A DNA stretch of 64,000 nucleotides. Origin: RGIG8775 sp045612185. GTDB taxonomy: Bacteria; Bacillota; Clostridia; Oscillospirales; CAG-272. The stretch spans positions 19,529 to 83,528 of the forward strand of contig JAZKYO010000100.1 of assembly GCA_045612185.1 (NCBI GenBank), read 5' to 3'. The notes beneath the pieces were generated by a model, which saw only the letters and a program-made list of their open reading frames with translations, had not been told where the DNA came from and searched no databases. This document shows positions 63,101 to 64,000 of this stretch, in pieces; position 1 is the first letter of the stretch; every line of letters starts with the position of its first letter. Made by a program: the position numbers and the translations under genes.

Positions 63101-63894
63101 GCCGTCGCGCTAAAGATTTTGCCGTGCTTTATAGCCCCAAGCTTTCCGATAATGTCCTTGAATATGTCGCCGTTGGACTCCGATGCGCTTTCAAACTCGC
63201 CCTTCTTCCAGTTCTTGATATCGTCAACCAAACCAAGTACTTTTTCTCTTGTTATAACCGAGTTCTTAAATTCTAACAGCTCGTCTCTTTGAGCCATTAG
63301 CTTTCCTTTTTGCTTTGCTTTGAAAGATGGCTTCCCACTGCCTGTGATTATATCAAGAGCGGAGACAATTTGAGAATCCATAGTAAAAATCTCATCGTTC
63401 GCCATGTCATAATCCCGCGCCTGCAATATCCTTGCGTGAAGCATTTCGTACATCATTTTTTTAGATTTATCAAGGTTTTTGTTGTTCCAATTTTTATTGT
63501 ACATGACCCACAGGTCGTCGGTAATCTCTTTCCTATTATCCTCGTCAAGTGCCGAAAACGCTTCGATTTTTTTCAACGCTTTTTTCACGACGGTAACGTT
63601 AAAGACTACGTCTTTTTTGTAGTTAGCAAGCAAAGCCGTCACACGTCCCTTGGAATAAGTATTGTTTTCCTTAAAAGAAAATTGGATTTTATTCCGTTTG
63701 CTTAATCTATCTTGTTCTTCGCGTACGGCGCGCTCTGAGGGGCGTCCGGTTCCTTCGGATCGTACAGTATTCCGTTGTCCCCCGGAAAGCTCTCCCTGTG
63801 ATCCCACATTCCTTCCGCTATTTCGTCCGGAATCCCATTCGGAAACGCCCTGCAAGAAAACGTCCTCGGAATATGGTTTTTGCATGTTGCGCAC
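60019..63894 (-). CDS. Very large phage/polyvalent protein, LPD38-like C-terminal region
   Basis: 1291 residues from GTG 63894, but the frame stays open to the window edge, so the true start may lie outside or between 63807 and 64000. Mostly helical; a membrane stretch 'VSTALYMSLIALAFSHFY' and the conserved run 'GLPLVRDLYSNVVDGYDLNH' ... 'LFGVPARNAYNFMRGVVGL' resemble the LPD38 domain of large polyvalent proteins in Firmicute phages and ICEs. These are thought to be virion- or conjugation-delivered; no enzymatic motif was identified. Its 3' end hosts the nested element's attachment site. Confidence 0.75.
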   Translation of the reverse strand: MRNMQKPYSEDVFLQGVSEWDSGRNSGRNVGSQGELSGGQRNTVRSEGTGRPSERAVREEQDRLSKRNKIQFSFKENNTYSKGRVTALLANYKKDVVFNVTVVKKALKKIEAFSALDEDNRKEITDDLWVMYNKNWNNKNLDKSKKMMYEMLHARILQARDYDMANDEIFTMDSQIVSALDIITGSGKPSFKAKQKGKLMAQRDELLEFKNSVITREKVLGLVDDIKNWKKGEFESASESNGDIFKDIIGKLGAIKHGKIFSATAARKAMRAIADWYGNPVKYTVVQSIIDDGKYDEGVHGLMVELCNEKREGQPFTADEMRKLEVVIRHLKLVVENFHKVFMNGKYVEIAPMAEEFVRIIGENAKIKIGGPKVINSYFEQFGDAESIMKRYDRYNKNGFLTTMFYAFRDGAKNMAITEMQMRTELDAFLEKNKGFLERINNKTLTVRGLEMTRAEAISLYMTAKRDQAEGGLAVGGFEVRDKKTGEMRDIPGLVETEYLNGDKIDVVRLQSLVGELQRELFGSFNETEKRYIAIAEKILNGQCKELKEHTDNVRLGYSNTIEGDYYPLRRGHVAKELDDDTLGAELGRIKKMSFNQSTVTGAKGKLFIEPVNHVVDRHISGIAMYAHLSVVIDNFDRIFNFNVGENSARPISVAKALEGEGGWTGAKKYFDKLVADIQGIKYGDAYEKSLLGFVRGGFVRFQLGANPKTWATQLSSLLASMSVVDPKYLPRAFVMKADGAELDRYSPLAKLRNSENTAALAEGVIDKLGRFGDFTMKPIGWTDRQVIKVLWNACRLQVEAEQGLALDSEENKLAAAKLLEKTIFETQQNSLVTEKSAAMRSDSELMKGITMFSSDAMKNFGRCVDAFGHISVINAKLKTAQGTERESLRSELKEAQGYARRVFAAQVSTALYMSLIALAFSHFYGKKKDDESLGEALKNFVFDFAGNLLGGLPLVRDLYSNVVDGYDLNHYFFSSLNDILTGCKSLWSLASDGFGGKEISVQDAHKAGRDTVYALGQLFGVPARNAYNFMRGVVGLTGKITGNGGSWGYTMDSVFYNKNYQGDLNKALERGDDKLVSTIAQLMIDDSFGDIKPSVARELRKLIENGAKVLPKAVGDSITYDGETHELSVRQRRRFEKVYGKADDALADLMKLSQYKKADDAVKAKAIKFIYDTYYDLAVDDVLGVDSAQKNVLFAEAIDIEQLAIIISGARAIVADVGKDGKVINGSKKLKVTKFVESTQLKAVQKHMIMGYLGYTNKNGEALVKTYINGLSLSKAEKQALLEYSGYKVK

Positions 63895-63935
63895 TGTCTC
63901 GCCGCGTTCAGCGGTATAGAGTTGTCTAATGCCAT
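63702..63935 (-). CDS. Small Cys-containing phage protein
   Basis: 77 residues: C-A-T-C-K-N-H, then 'SCRAFPNGIPDEIAEGMWDH' and 'PGDNGILYDP', a pattern I associate with a small phage structural-region protein of Firmicutes. GGAGGT lies 8 bases before ATG. It overlaps the N-terminal frame of the large protein for its full length, which is unusual for two real genes. Confidence 0.6.
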   Translation of the reverse strand: MALDNSIPLNAARQCATCKNHIPRTFSCRAFPNGIPDEIAEGMWDHRESFPGDNGILYDPKEPDAPQSAPYAKNKID

Positions 63936-64000
63936 TATTTCTTACCTCCTGAATGTAAATTGTTGGTAAACCTTTTTCATCAAAAATTACTTTATCAACG

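Larger units (their letters stand above)
54050..64000. mobile_element. Phage-like element inserted in the P-type ATPase gene (right end beyond window)
   Basis: Begins where the ATPase reading frame is broken and continues past the window edge. Contains an XRE regulator, a DUF6514-like gene, a very large LPD38-like phage/polyvalent protein and a small Cys protein typical of Firmicute phages, all on a coherent layout. No integrase for this outer element is in view; it should lie at the other end. A second element is nested at 55043-60141. Confidence 0.65.

Overview
The window looks like a chromosomal segment of a low-to-mid GC, endospore-forming Firmicute of class Clostridia, probably a gut species. 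Evidence: spo0A, gerW, dacF, a ytvI-like gene and the scpA-scpB block, consensus sigma-A promoters, AGGAGG ribosome sites, HisZ-dependent HisG, and gut-type surface proteins. Genus cannot be decided from the sequence.

Layout. 1-1350: end of a GNAT-like gene and an acyl carrier protein. 1382-16546: a surface-protein locus. A tyrosine recombinase is followed by a gene-free region with three copies of one asymmetric palindrome (two direct, one inverted), then a co-directional cluster: Cys-rich membrane protein, small camelysin-like protein, SipW-type signal peptidase, four SipW-signal (TasA/camelysin-like) proteins, the largest ending in a Hint (intein/Hedgehog-like) domain, and a final repeat-tailed membrane protein. 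Two families of conserved intergenic RNA hairpins punctuate it. I read this as a phase-variable extracellular fibre or adhesin system, and it is the best candidate for an undescribed system here. 16547-17596: degenerate repeats, tRNA-Pro(GGG), and a promoter-plus-terminator ncRNA locus. 17597-27376: housekeeping and sporulation genes (lon, ysxC, M50 protease, scpA, scpB, ytfI-like, gerW, dacF, rluB, GNAT, spo0A).

27381-30748: a small defence island (HTH protein plus single-chain restriction-methylation enzyme) bounded by inverted repeats that coincide with the spo0A terminator. 30736-41564: minus-strand genes ending in a complete his operon (hisZ-G-D-C-B-H-A-F-IE-PHP phosphatase) led by a YerC/TrpR-like regulator, with ACT, PFL-family and membrane genes downstream. 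41774-44898: ytvI-like, cysK, a small conserved protein and an HD hydrolase. 44954-53020: a giant LamG-like secreted protein and a sialate O-acetylesterase, probably host-glycan related.

53150-64000: a P-type ATPase gene breaks off at its VPEGL motif where a phage-like element begins (XRE regulator, DUF6514-like protein, very large LPD38-like protein). Nested in the 3' end of that large gene is a ~5 kb integrative element bounded by a perfect 128-bp direct repeat. It carries an integrase, a small-gene operon, a ribbon-helix-helix regulator with three TTGCGCAA operators in a divergent promoter, and an apparently complete type I toxin-antitoxin pair with convergent consensus promoters.
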